Of a DNA stretch of 12,202 nucleotides, positions 6,358-12,202 are shown in pieces; position 1 is the first letter of the stretch, and each line of letters begins with the position of its first letter. Origin of the DNA: an uncultured Oscillospiraceae bacterium (GTDB taxonomy: Bacteria > Bacillota_A > Clostridia > Oscillospirales > Oscillospiraceae). Where the stretch lies: assembly GCA_910584605.1 (NCBI GenBank), contig CAJUAW010000082.1, positions 1 through 12,202 of the forward strand. The letters are read 5' to 3'. The notes beneath the pieces are model-generated. The model saw nothing but the letters and a program-made list of their open reading frames with translations. It made no database searches and was not told where the DNA came from. Position numbers and translations under genes: made by a program.

Positions 6358-7737
6358 TCAGGGAGTGGGCACAACCTCCACGGTGTAGCCCAGGTCCTTC
6401 AGGCCCTGGACGATACCGGTCCGGCCGACCATGTGGCCCGCGCCCACCGTCATAATGCCGGTGTGGGCGCCGTCCTGCTTCAGGTAGCGGTCGGCCCAGG
6501 CGATCATGTTGGGGTCCCGGCCCTCGAAGAGCTTGGCGTTCAGCTCGTTGGTGGCATCGCCTTGGATGTCGTCCTTGGGGTAGTCCTTGACGAAGGCTTC
6601 CACGTCTCGGGTCTTCCACTGCTCCATCCAGCGGTCCACGGCGTCGTACTGCTCTTTCAGGGCGGCCTCAAGCTCTGCTTTCTCCTCCTCGGACAGGTCC
6701 CCGGCAGCGTCCATCCCCTGGAACATGGCCAGGGTCATGGCCAGGTAGTCCTCCTGGAATTCGTCAGACAGGTCATCGAAAATTTTCCCCTGGAAGGCGT
6801 AGGTCTCCACCCCCTCCACGGGCACACCCACATTGGAGGCCTTGGCGTTGACGTACAGGTCCAGGGCCATGGCGTTTTCGCTGGTGGTGTCGTCGGTCAT
6901 GGACAGGGCGGTAAAGGAGTTGGACAGCGTCCAGGGCTTATACTGGGCCACCTGCTCCTCGGGCATACCCAAGGGGGCCAGGGCATCCACCACTTCCTGG
7001 TACAGCTCCGGAGCGATGTGGTCCTTCAGGGTGGTGCCGTCGGAGTACATCTGCATGGCGGTGAACTCGTCGATGCCCTCCTGGCTGTTGAAATCCAGCT
7101 CAAAGGCGGCCAGCTCGGCGGAGGTGATGATGTCCCGCAGCTGCTTGTGGAAGGGGTAGAGGTTGCTCCGGTCGGTGTGGATGGAGCCCAGCAGATACAG
7201 GGTATTGCCGTTGCCCTCCGCCTTCCACAAAAGCCCAAGGGAGCCGGCGTTCTGCTGGTCATACAGGGCCAAAATCATGCGGTTGGCAAAGCAGGCGGCC
7301 TCCAGCAGGGTGCAGGGCCGGTCCAGGGCCAGGTCGTCCCCGCTTCCGTGGACCACGCCCAGGGAGGACAGGAACTCCACCGCCCCTGCGTCCACATCCG
7401 CAAAGGCATAGGGAAGGGCCTCCATATACAGGGCGTTGAGCACGCCGCCTCGAGTGGTATCCAGCACGAAAGAGCCGCTGCTGGAACGCTGTTCCACCCC
7501 CAGCAGGGCCAGCTTGTCCGACGCCACCTGGGTCATCTTGTCCAGCTGCTCCTGGGTGACGGGATCGCTGTGGTTGGTGTAGATCTCATCCCCCACCAGC
7601 CCCAGGGCGTAGATGTCGGCCACCTCGCCATAGGCCCAGGCGGGAATGGGTTCGGCCTGGGGCGCTTCCGCCGCCAGTACCGGGACGGCGCTTCCTAGCA
7701 GGCCAAAGGCCAGCAACAGGGTAAGTAATTTCTTCAT
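6358..7737 (-). CDS. Exported TraB/GumN (Tiki-like) protein with SLH-like N-terminus
   Basis: This 459-residue protein has a Sec signal peptide (about 1-23, ending VPVLAAEA). Residues of about 30-80 and 108-160 resemble two degenerate SLH modules (PAWAYGEVADIYALGLV, then YAFADVDAGAVEFLSSLGVV and a CTLLEAACFANRM helix). A TraB/GumN domain follows from about 172 to the end: WKAEGNGNTLYLLGSIH with GSIH at 184-187, AFELD near 211-215, and GAGHMVGRTG at 432-441. The paired GxxH motifs and the acidic residue are those of the Tiki/TraB/PrgY metal-dependent protease superfamily. The protein is probably displayed on the cell wall; the substrate is unknown. The start is ATG 7737 with AAAGGA 9 nt upstream. 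It is a single gene with two candidate promoters. Confidence 0.87.
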   Translation of the reverse strand: MKKLLTLLLAFGLLGSAVPVLAAEAPQAEPIPAWAYGEVADIYALGLVGDEIYTNHSDPVTQEQLDKMTQVASDKLALLGVEQRSSSGSFVLDTTRGGVLNALYMEALPYAFADVDAGAVEFLSSLGVVHGSGDDLALDRPCTLLEAACFANRMILALYDQQNAGSLGLLWKAEGNGNTLYLLGSIHTDRSNLYPFHKQLRDIITSAELAAFELDFNSQEGIDEFTAMQMYSDGTTLKDHIAPELYQEVVDALAPLGMPEEQVAQYKPWTLSNSFTALSMTDDTTSENAMALDLYVNAKASNVGVPVEGVETYAFQGKIFDDLSDEFQEDYLAMTLAMFQGMDAAGDLSEEEKAELEAALKEQYDAVDRWMEQWKTRDVEAFVKDYPKDDIQGDATNELNAKLFEGRDPNMIAWADRYLKQDGAHTGIMTVGAGHMVGRTGIVQGLKDLGYTVEVVPTP

Positions 7738-7777
7738 CGATACTCATCCTTTCTCCGGGCGGGCCCGGTATGCCCCT

Positions 7778-7805
7778 ATTGTAACACCGGACAGCCCCAA
7801 GTCAA
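7778..7805 (-). promoter_or_regulatory. Proximal sigma-A promoter of the TraB gene
   Basis: On the minus strand there is a -35 TTGACT (7800-7805), a 16-bp spacer and a -10 TACAAT (7778-7783). The predicted start near 7771 gives a short leader to the ATG at 7737. Confidence 0.7.
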
Positions 7806-7812
7806 AATTTTT

Positions 7813-7830
7813 GCATATGCCGCCATATGC
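7813..7830. repeat. Palindrome GCATATG-CCGC-CATATGC
   Basis: A perfect 7-bp inverted repeat with a 4-bp centre lies 7 bp upstream of the proximal TraB -35 and just downstream of the distal -10. It could be an operator for both promoters, or a small hairpin at the start of the distal transcript. Confidence 0.5.
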
Positions 7831-7836
7831 TCATCC

Positions 7837-7865
7837 AGTATAACATAAGGCACCTGAAAAATCAA
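7837..7865 (-). promoter_or_regulatory. Distal sigma-A promoter of the TraB gene
   Basis: On the minus strand there is a -35 TTGATT (7860-7865), a 17-bp spacer and a -10 TATACT (7837-7842). The predicted start falls at or near the palindrome at 7813-7830. It is weaker than the proximal promoter by consensus match. Confidence 0.45.
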
Positions 7866-7873
7866 CCGCGGAA

Positions 7874-7933
7874 TGCATTAAATTCCCAATGCACTTTGTG
7901 TCATGGTTAAATGGTATCGATTCACACTATAAT
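7874..7933 (+). promoter_or_regulatory. Promoter region and inverted repeat before the RHH gene
   Basis: A perfect -10 TATAAT lies at 7928-7933, but no good -35 is found 16-18 bp upstream (GGTTAA is the nearest), which suggests that an activator is needed or that the promoter is weak. An inverted repeat, TGCATT at 7874-7879 and AATGCA at 7888-7893, lies about 35 bp upstream of the -10 and may be an operator. Confidence 0.45.
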
Positions 7934-7963
7934 GTACTCAAAACAACCGAGAAGTGAGGCATT

Positions 7964-8149
7964 ATGGAAAAATTCATTATTACTCCCCGCGAGGACAAGA
8001 CGGTCACCATGACCATCCGCATCGACCGGACCCTCCAGGAGCGATACAACCAGCTCTCCGCCCAGACGAACCGCTCCCGAAACGAGCTGATTGGCATGGC
8101 GCTGCAGTACGCCCTGGACCACATGGAGCTGAAGACCACCCCCAAGTAG
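7964..8149 (+). CDS. Ribbon-helix-helix (CopG/Arc-type) DNA-binding protein
   Basis: This 61-residue protein has the ribbon-helix-helix layout: a beta strand at about 13-20 (TVTMTIRI), helix 1 at about 22-34 (RTLQERYNQLSAQ), a turn with NRSRNELI, and helix 2 to about 54. The family binds DNA as a dimer through the strand and often represses its own promoter; many members are antitoxins. No toxin-like ORF follows: the next gene is convergent and starts 6 bp after the stop, so this is a solitary regulator. The start is ATG 7964 with GTGAGG 4 nt upstream. Its target is unknown; the inverted repeat in its own promoter region and the adjacent TraB promoter are the nearest candidates. Confidence 0.82.
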   Translation: MEKFIITPREDKTVTMTIRIDRTLQERYNQLSAQTNRSRNELIGMALQYALDHMELKTTPK

Positions 8150-8165
8150 GGGCTGTCACAGCCCC
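8149..8165. repeat. Hairpin at the convergent gene ends
   Basis: GGGGCTG (8149-8155) and CAGCCCC (8159-8165) form a perfect 7-bp stem with a 3-nt loop. It covers the last base of the RHH stop and the stop codon of the HAD gene. There is no T run on either strand, so it is at most a weak terminator or a 3'-end stabiliser. Confidence 0.4.
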
Positions 8166-8803
8166 AGCCACCGGACCAGGTCCCACAGGTCGGGGGAGAT
8201 GTGGTCGGGATGGAACCGGGCAAAGGCCTCTGCCGGGGTGGTGCCGCCCAGGACGGCGGCAAAATGGGTTCCGGCGTTTTGGGCCGCTCCGGCATCCATG
8301 ACGGTGTCGCCGCAGAACAGTGCGTGCTCCGGCCTGACCTCCAGCTGGTTCAGGGCCAGCAGCAGGCCCTCCGGATCGGGCTTGTGGCGCGTCACGTCGG
8401 CACTGCCCACCACCAGGTCCACCGTCTCCGCCAGTCCCAGCCGGTCCAGGACAATTTCAATGGTGTCCCCCCGCTTGGTGCTGACGATGGCAGTCCTGGT
8501 CCCACGGGCGTGCAGCCCCCGCAGCAGCTCCTCCCCGCCGGGGAGCAGGACGGTCTCCCGCCGCTGCCGCTCCGTCGCCACCTCGGAGAACAGGCTCCGG
8601 AACCGGGCCTGATGCTCCGGGTCCAGGTCGCCGGTGAGCATAGAGTAGGAGTCCTCCAGCAGAAAGCCTACCGTCCTGCGCACCGTCTCCCGGTCGGGGG
8701 CGGGCCAGCCCAGGGAAGTCAGCCCGTGCTGAAAGCCGGCCACGATGGAATCGGTGCAGTCCCCCAATGTGTAGTCAAAATCAAAACATACCGCTTGAAA
8801 CAT
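8156..8803 (-). CDS. HAD-family hydrolase (phosphoglycolate phosphatase-like)
   Basis: This 215-residue protein carries all HAD motifs: motif I DFDYTLGD with nucleophile Asp8 and acid/base Asp10, motif II Ser108 in IVSTKRGD, motif III Lys141 in HKPDPEGL, and motif IV GDTVMDAGAA with Asp166 and Asp170. The helical cap between motifs I and II (about 16-85) places it in subfamily I, like Gph, PpaX and beta-phosphoglucomutase. It is a cytosolic Mg-dependent phosphatase; the substrate cannot be read from sequence. The start is ATG 8803 with AAGGAGG 7 nt upstream. It is transcribed divergently from the cysteine desulfidase gene, with a possible own promoter at 8830-8858. Confidence 0.88.
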   Translation of the reverse strand: MFQAVCFDFDYTLGDCTDSIVAGFQHGLTSLGWPAPDRETVRRTVGFLLEDSYSMLTGDLDPEHQARFRSLFSEVATERQRRETVLLPGGEELLRGLHARGTRTAIVSTKRGDTIEIVLDRLGLAETVDLVVGSADVTRHKPDPEGLLLALNQLEVRPEHALFCGDTVMDAGAAQNAGTHFAAVLGGTTPAEAFARFHPDHISPDLWDLVRWLGL

Positions 8804-8829
8804 GTCCTCTCCTCCTTATCCTGCCCTCC

Positions 8830-8858
8830 ATCATAACACAGGAAGGTATTTGCTGCAA
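8830..8858 (-). promoter_or_regulatory. Promoter of the HAD hydrolase gene
   Basis: On the minus strand there is a -35 TTGCAG (8853-8858), a 17-bp spacer and a -10 TATGAT (8830-8835). Its -35 is only 4 bp from that of the divergent promoter, so the two units could share a regulator or compete for polymerase. Confidence 0.55.
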
Positions 8859-8862
8859 CTAT

Positions 8863-8891
8863 TTGACCAAACGCTCTGTATCCTGTATAAT
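8863..8891 (+). promoter_or_regulatory. Sigma-A promoter of the cysteine desulfidase gene
   Basis: A -35 TTGACC (8863-8868), a 17-bp spacer and a perfect -10 TATAAT (8886-8891). The predicted start near 8898 gives a leader of about 30 nt. Confidence 0.75.
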
Positions 8892-8929
8892 AAGCGCCAA
8901 GGCCCCGATCGATCATAAGGAGGAGCATG

Positions 8930-10210
8930 ATGGAAAAGACAACCGAAACATACCGCGCCTATATCAAGATCCTGGAGGAGGAGCTGGTTCCCGCCATGGG
9001 GTGCACCGAGCCCATCGCCATCGCCTACGGAGCGGCCAAGGGCCGGGAGGTGCTGGGCGCTCTGCCCGACGAGGTCCTGGTGGAGGCCAGCGGCAACATC
9101 ATCAAAAACGTGAAAAGCGTGGTGGTACCCAATACCGGCGGCCTGCACGGCATCGAGGCGGCGGCCGCCGCCGGCGTGGTGGCCGGACAGGCGGACCTGC
9201 TGCTGGAGGTCATCTCCCAGGTGACGCCGGAACAGCAGGCAGAGATGCGCACCTATCTGAAGGAGCACCCCGTCCGGGTGGAGTTTTTGGACGGCGAGCT
9301 GGTCTTCGACATCCAGATCACCCTGCGCAGAGGGACGGACACCGTCAAGGTCCGCATTGCCAACTACCACACCAACATCGTCCACCTGGAGCACAACGGC
9401 CAGGTTCTGCTGGACCTGCCGGTGGAGGCGGACGACGAGAGCGGCCTCACCGACCGCACCCTGCTTTCCATGGCGGACATCTACGACTTTGCCCAAACGG
9501 TGGACATTGCTGACATAAAGGAGCTGCTGGACCGGCAGATCCAGTGCAACATGGCCATCTCCCAGGAGGGACTGACCCACAGCTACGGCGCCAACATCGG
9601 TCAGGTGATCCGGGCCGCCTCCCCGGCGGACGACCTGATCGCCAAGGCCAAGTCCGCCGCCGCCGCCGGATCGGACGCCCGGATGGGCGGCTGCGAGATG
9701 CCCGTCATCATCAATTCGGGCAGCGGCAACCAGGGTATGACCGCCTCGGTGCCGGTGATCGTCTACGCTCAGGGGACCGGCGCCAGCCAGGAGAAGCTCT
9801 ACCGGGCGCTGGCGCTGTCCAACCTGATCACGATCCACCAAAAAACCCGCATCGGACGGCTGTCCGCCTACTGCGGCGCGGTGAGCGCCGGTGCGGCGGC
9901 GGGGGCGGGCATCGCCTACCTGGACGGCGGCGGCTACGAGGAGATTATCCACACCGTGGTCAACGCCCTGGCCATCGTGTCCGGCATGATCTGCGACGGG
10001 GCCAAGGCCTCCTGCGCGGGCAAGATCGCCGCCGCCATCGACGCGGGGGTGCTGGGCTACCGGATGTATCAGCAGGGCCAGCAGTTCTATGGCGGGGACG
10101 GCATCCTCTCCCACGGGGTGGAGAAGACCCTGGACAACGTGGGCCGTCTGGGCAAGATTGGCATGCGCTCCACCGATAAGGAGATCTTGCAGATCATGCT
10201 GCAAACCTGA
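8930..10210 (+). CDS. cyuA: L-cysteine desulfidase / UPF0597 (CyuA, YhaM) family protein
   Basis: This protein belongs to the UPF0597/CyuA family, related to the alpha subunit of iron-sulfur serine dehydratase. Known members break L-cysteine into pyruvate, ammonia and sulfide with a [4Fe-4S] cluster; some may act on serine. Visible signatures are MGCTEPIAIAYG with Cys25, SGNIIKNV near 54-61, VPNTGGLHG, a glycine-rich NSGSGNQGM near 262-270, and Cys315, Cys355 and Cys362 in the C-terminal half as likely cluster ligands. With 426 residues it is full length. ATG 8930 is preferred over 8927 because AAGGAGG (8917-8923) is 6 nt from it and only 3 nt from the other. The gene is monocistronic, between a strong promoter and a hairpin terminator. 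It probably supports cysteine catabolism or detoxification in an anaerobe. Confidence 0.87.
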   Translation: MEKTTETYRAYIKILEEELVPAMGCTEPIAIAYGAAKGREVLGALPDEVLVEASGNIIKNVKSVVVPNTGGLHGIEAAAAAGVVAGQADLLLEVISQVTPEQQAEMRTYLKEHPVRVEFLDGELVFDIQITLRRGTDTVKVRIANYHTNIVHLEHNGQVLLDLPVEADDESGLTDRTLLSMADIYDFAQTVDIADIKELLDRQIQCNMAISQEGLTHSYGANIGQVIRAASPADDLIAKAKSAAAAGSDARMGGCEMPVIINSGSGNQGMTASVPVIVYAQGTGASQEKLYRALALSNLITIHQKTRIGRLSAYCGAVSAGAAAGAGIAYLDGGGYEEIIHTVVNALAIVSGMICDGAKASCAGKIAAAIDAGVLGYRMYQQGQQFYGGDGILSHGVEKTLDNVGRLGKIGMRSTDKEILQIMLQT

Positions 10211-10278
10211 GCAGAAGCAGCAAAACGCCCTCTCTGAGGAAGCCTTTCCTGCGGGGAACGATTTTTTTGGCAAACTGT

Positions 10279-10308
10279 GAAAGCCCCTGGCTCAGGCCAG
10301 GGGCTTTC
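10279..10308. terminator. Hairpin terminator between convergent genes
   Basis: A perfect 13-bp stem (10279-10291 with 10296-10308, loop TCAG) lies between the cysteine desulfidase and cyclase genes. It ends in CTTTC with only a short T run on either strand. A T7 run at 10262-10268 on the plus strand follows a smaller AGGAA/TTTCCT hairpin and may add termination. Confidence 0.6.
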
Positions 10309-10311
10309 GCG

Positions 10312-10956
10312 TCACTCAAACCAGGCCACCGCCCGGATGGGGGAGCCGTCGCAGTTTTCCAGCTTCAGGGGGAAGCAGCTGAACCAGAACAGCTCCTCTC
10401 CGCACAGCTCCAGGTTTTTCAGGTTCTCGATGTTGACGATGTCCGTATCCCGGAACAGCTCCCTGTGCCGGGGCAGGCCGGCGTCGGCGATGGGGTCCAG
10501 CCCGATCACGTCAAAGCCGATACCCTTGTAGCCCCCCGCCTTGATATGGGCCAGCACCTCACGGTCGATGCAGGGGTAGTCACCGAAGTAGGCGTCCGTC
10601 CCCCATTTTTTGTCCCAGCCCAGGCGGAACAGCAGGAAATCCGCCCGGTCCGCCTTGTCCCCATAGGGGCGGATGTGGTCCATGGTGATGGCCGCCCCCT
10701 CGGCCAGCCCCGCGCAGTCGATCACCAGGGCTTTCCCGATGAACTGTTCTGGCGGGAACTGATCCAGGGTGGTCCGGCCGGCGAAGAGATGGGCAGGCGG
10801 GTCCATATGGGTGCCGGTGTGGGTGAACATGGACAGCAGGGTCTCCTGAAAGCCGTCCTTCTCATAGCTGTTAGCCGGTTCAAACTTTGGAGGCTCCGTG
10901 CCGGGGTAGACCGGCATATCCGCCCGGATGGTGTGGGTCAGATCAATGACTTTCAT
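10312..10956 (-). CDS. Cyclase / kynurenine formamidase-family hydrolase
   Basis: This 214-residue protein matches the cyclase family (Pfam cyclase, KynB-like). It opens with IDLTHTI and PVYPGTEPP and carries the metal-binding signature HTGTHMDPPAHLF, with His46, His50, Asp52 and His56. Members are Zn- or Mn-dependent hydrolases of amides, lactones or cyclic substrates, acting on N-formylkynurenine, isatin and others; the exact substrate cannot be assigned. No other tryptophan-degradation gene is nearby, so calling it KynB would be unsafe. The gene follows the alcohol dehydrogenase with a 15-nt gap and a GGAG about 10 nt before its ATG, so the two are translated from one message. The pair suggests hydrolysis and reduction steps in one small-molecule pathway. 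Confidence 0.87.
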   Translation of the reverse strand: MKVIDLTHTIRADMPVYPGTEPPKFEPANSYEKDGFQETLLSMFTHTGTHMDPPAHLFAGRTTLDQFPPEQFIGKALVIDCAGLAEGAAITMDHIRPYGDKADRADFLLFRLGWDKKWGTDAYFGDYPCIDREVLAHIKAGGYKGIGFDVIGLDPIADAGLPRHRELFRDTDIVNIENLKNLELCGEELFWFSCFPLKLENCDGSPIRAVAWFE

Positions 10957-10971
10957 GGCGCCAGGCTCCGA

Positions 10972-12153
10972 TCAATGGTTGGCCATCTGGTAGATGTTCA
11001 GGAAATCCGCTTCCATCAGCACCTTGGCGGCTCCTTTTTTGCCGCCGCAGGCGATATGGAACATGTGGGCCATTTTTTCCAGCTGCTCCTGGGTGGGAGA
11101 GATGCCCAGCTCGGAGAAGCAGGTGGGCATATGGATGGAGCGGTAAAAGTCCTCCATGGCCTCGATGCCCGCCAGAGCGATGTCCTCCGGCGTCCCGCTC
11201 CCGGGCACTCCCATCACGTTGATGGCGAAGGAGATGAACCGGTCCAGGCACTCCCGGTAGACATACCGAGCCCAGCTGCCCCAGATGGCCGCCAGCCCCG
11301 CGCCGTGGGTCACATCGAACATGCCGCCCATCTCGTGCTCCAGGCCGTGGGGGACCCAGTCGCCTCCGTCGCTGCCGCAGCCGGTGAGGCCGTTGTGGGA
11401 CAGGCTCCCCGCCCACATGATCTCCGCCCGGGCGTTGTAATTGCCGGGGTCGTCCCGGAGCAGGACGGCGTTGTCCATCACGGTGCGCATCAGCCCCTCC
11501 GCGATGCGGTCGGTGAGCTCCATGGTACCGTTGGGAGTAAAGTACCGCTCCATGGTGTGCATCAGGATGTCCGTGCAGCCGCTGGCCGTCTGGTAGGGGG
11601 GCAGGGTCATGGTCAGCTCAGGATTCATGACGGCAAATTTGGGGCGGCAGAGGTCGTCGTTGTAGCCCCGCTTGATGCCGCCCTCGTCCTTGGTGATCAC
11701 GCTGCTGTTGCTCATCTCGCTGCCCGCAGCAGCGATGGTCAGCACCACGCCTACGGGCAGACAGGCCTTCGCCTTCCGGACCCGGTCGTACAGCTCCCAT
11801 ACGTCGGCCTCCTCCGCCAGGCCGTAGGCGATGGCCTTGGAGGAGTCGATGACGCTGCCGCCGCCCACTGCCAGGATGAAGTCCACTCCCTCCCGCCGGG
11901 CCAGCTCGATTCCCTGGTACACCAGGGACAGCCGGGGATTGGGCACCACGCCGCCCAGCTCGGTGCAGGCAACGCCCTCCGCCTCCAGAGCCGCCTTGAT
12001 CCGCCCCAGCAGCCCGGAGCGGACCACGCTGCCGCCGCCGTAGTGGATCAGCACCTTCCTGCAGCCCTGGGCCTTGACCAGCGCGCCGGTCTGTTCCTCC
12101 GCGCCCTTGCCGAACACCACCGTGGTGGGGGTATGATAGGTAAAGTGAAACAT
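10972..12153 (-). CDS. Iron-containing alcohol dehydrogenase (butanol dehydrogenase / YqhD type)
   Basis: This 393-residue group III alcohol dehydrogenase reduces aldehydes with NAD(P)H. The N-terminal Rossmann-like domain has YGGGS at 38-42, a feature of NADPH-using BDH/YqhD members, and VGGGSVIDSSK at 96-106 for the pyrophosphate. Asp195 and His199 (GCTDILMH), His269 and His283 (HGLEHEMGGMFDVTHG) fit the metal ligands, with the same spacing as in YqhD. The length is normal. The start is ATG 12153, with AGGAGG 7 nt upstream. It is the first gene of a two-gene operon with the cyclase-family hydrolase. The physiological substrate is unknown; butyraldehyde reduction or detoxification of reactive aldehydes are both plausible. 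Confidence 0.92.
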   Translation of the reverse strand: MFHFTYHTPTTVVFGKGAEEQTGALVKAQGCRKVLIHYGGGSVVRSGLLGRIKAALEAEGVACTELGGVVPNPRLSLVYQGIELARREGVDFILAVGGGSVIDSSKAIAYGLAEEADVWELYDRVRKAKACLPVGVVLTIAAAGSEMSNSSVITKDEGGIKRGYNDDLCRPKFAVMNPELTMTLPPYQTASGCTDILMHTMERYFTPNGTMELTDRIAEGLMRTVMDNAVLLRDDPGNYNARAEIMWAGSLSHNGLTGCGSDGGDWVPHGLEHEMGGMFDVTHGAGLAAIWGSWARYVYRECLDRFISFAINVMGVPGSGTPEDIALAGIEAMEDFYRSIHMPTCFSELGISPTQEQLEKMAHMFHIACGGKKGAAKVLMEADFLNIYQMANH

Positions 12154-12183
12154 GCTTTGTCCTCCTGTTTTGTTGATGCCTCC

Positions 12184-12189
12184 ATTATA
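12184..12189 (-). promoter_or_regulatory. -10 element of the alcohol dehydrogenase operon
   Basis: A perfect minus-strand TATAAT lies 30 bp upstream of the ATG at 12153. The matching -35 would fall at or beyond the right edge of the window, so only half of the promoter can be seen. Confidence 0.55.
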
Positions 12190-12202
12190 CCACCCAGATC
12201 CT

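Noticed and set aside
6061..7698. 545-residue plus-strand ORF running through the terminator and the TraB gene
   Set aside because: It crosses a strong bidirectional terminator and is antisense to a gene with signal peptide and GxxH motifs.
433..8149. Toxin-antitoxin pair made of the 50-aa protein or the RHH protein with a neighbour
   Set aside because: Neither gene has an adjacent co-directional partner; each is its own transcription unit.
8831..10273. 480-residue minus-strand ORF opposite the cysteine desulfidase gene
   Set aside because: No ribosome binding site or domain; it covers both divergent promoters and is a GC-driven shadow.
10312..10956. Naming the cyclase-family gene kynB
   Set aside because: The motif defines a broad family and no tryptophan or kynurenine genes are seen nearby.

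Overview
The window looks like chromosomal DNA from a GC-rich, spore-forming Clostridia of the Oscillospiraceae type (Flavonifractor/Intestinimonas/Lawsonibacter-like). The reasons are a SpoIIE sporulation phosphatase, AGGAGG-type ribosome binding sites, sigma-A promoters of Bacillota type, an Asp23/Gls24-FakA gene pair and SLH-like surface domains. The genus is an inference; no rRNA or other phylogenetic marker is present. No tRNA, rRNA, insertion sequence, prophage, CRISPR array or recognisable defence locus was seen.

Layout. (1) 1-432: the first 11 codons of a minus-strand exported protein, preceded by a structured leader of about 250 nt, a strong promoter and an array of TGTTAC boxes. (2) 433-647: an uncharacterised 50-residue minus-strand gene with its own near-consensus promoter and terminator. 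(3) 644-2737: spoIIE (minus) with a candidate Spo0A-controlled promoter. (4) 2897-3294: a membrane-anchored DUF3221-like gene (minus) broken by a single-base frameshift. (5) 3400-6345: a plus-strand operon of an Asp23/Gls24 protein, the FakA/YloV fatty-acid kinase and a lipoprotein, ending in a bidirectional terminator. (6) 6358-7865: an SLH-like plus TraB/GumN (Tiki-like) exported protein (minus) with two promoters. (7) 7928-8149: a solitary ribbon-helix-helix regulator (plus). (8) 8156-8803: a HAD phosphatase (minus), divergent from (9) 8930-10210: a CyuA/UPF0597-type cysteine desulfidase (plus). (10) 10312-12189: a minus-strand operon of an NADPH-type iron alcohol dehydrogenase followed by a cyclase/kynurenine-formamidase-family hydrolase.

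Most of this is ordinary core or semi-core metabolism and sporulation. The parts that annotation usually misses are regulatory: the 11-bp-phased TGTTAC array and long leader at the left end, the hidden 50-aa gene, the Spo0A-like promoter geometry of spoIIE, an inverted repeat covering the asp23-fakA core promoter, and the tandem promoters with a palindrome before the TraB gene. I found no convincing new multi-gene system. All coordinates and motifs were read by eye, without database or folding tools.
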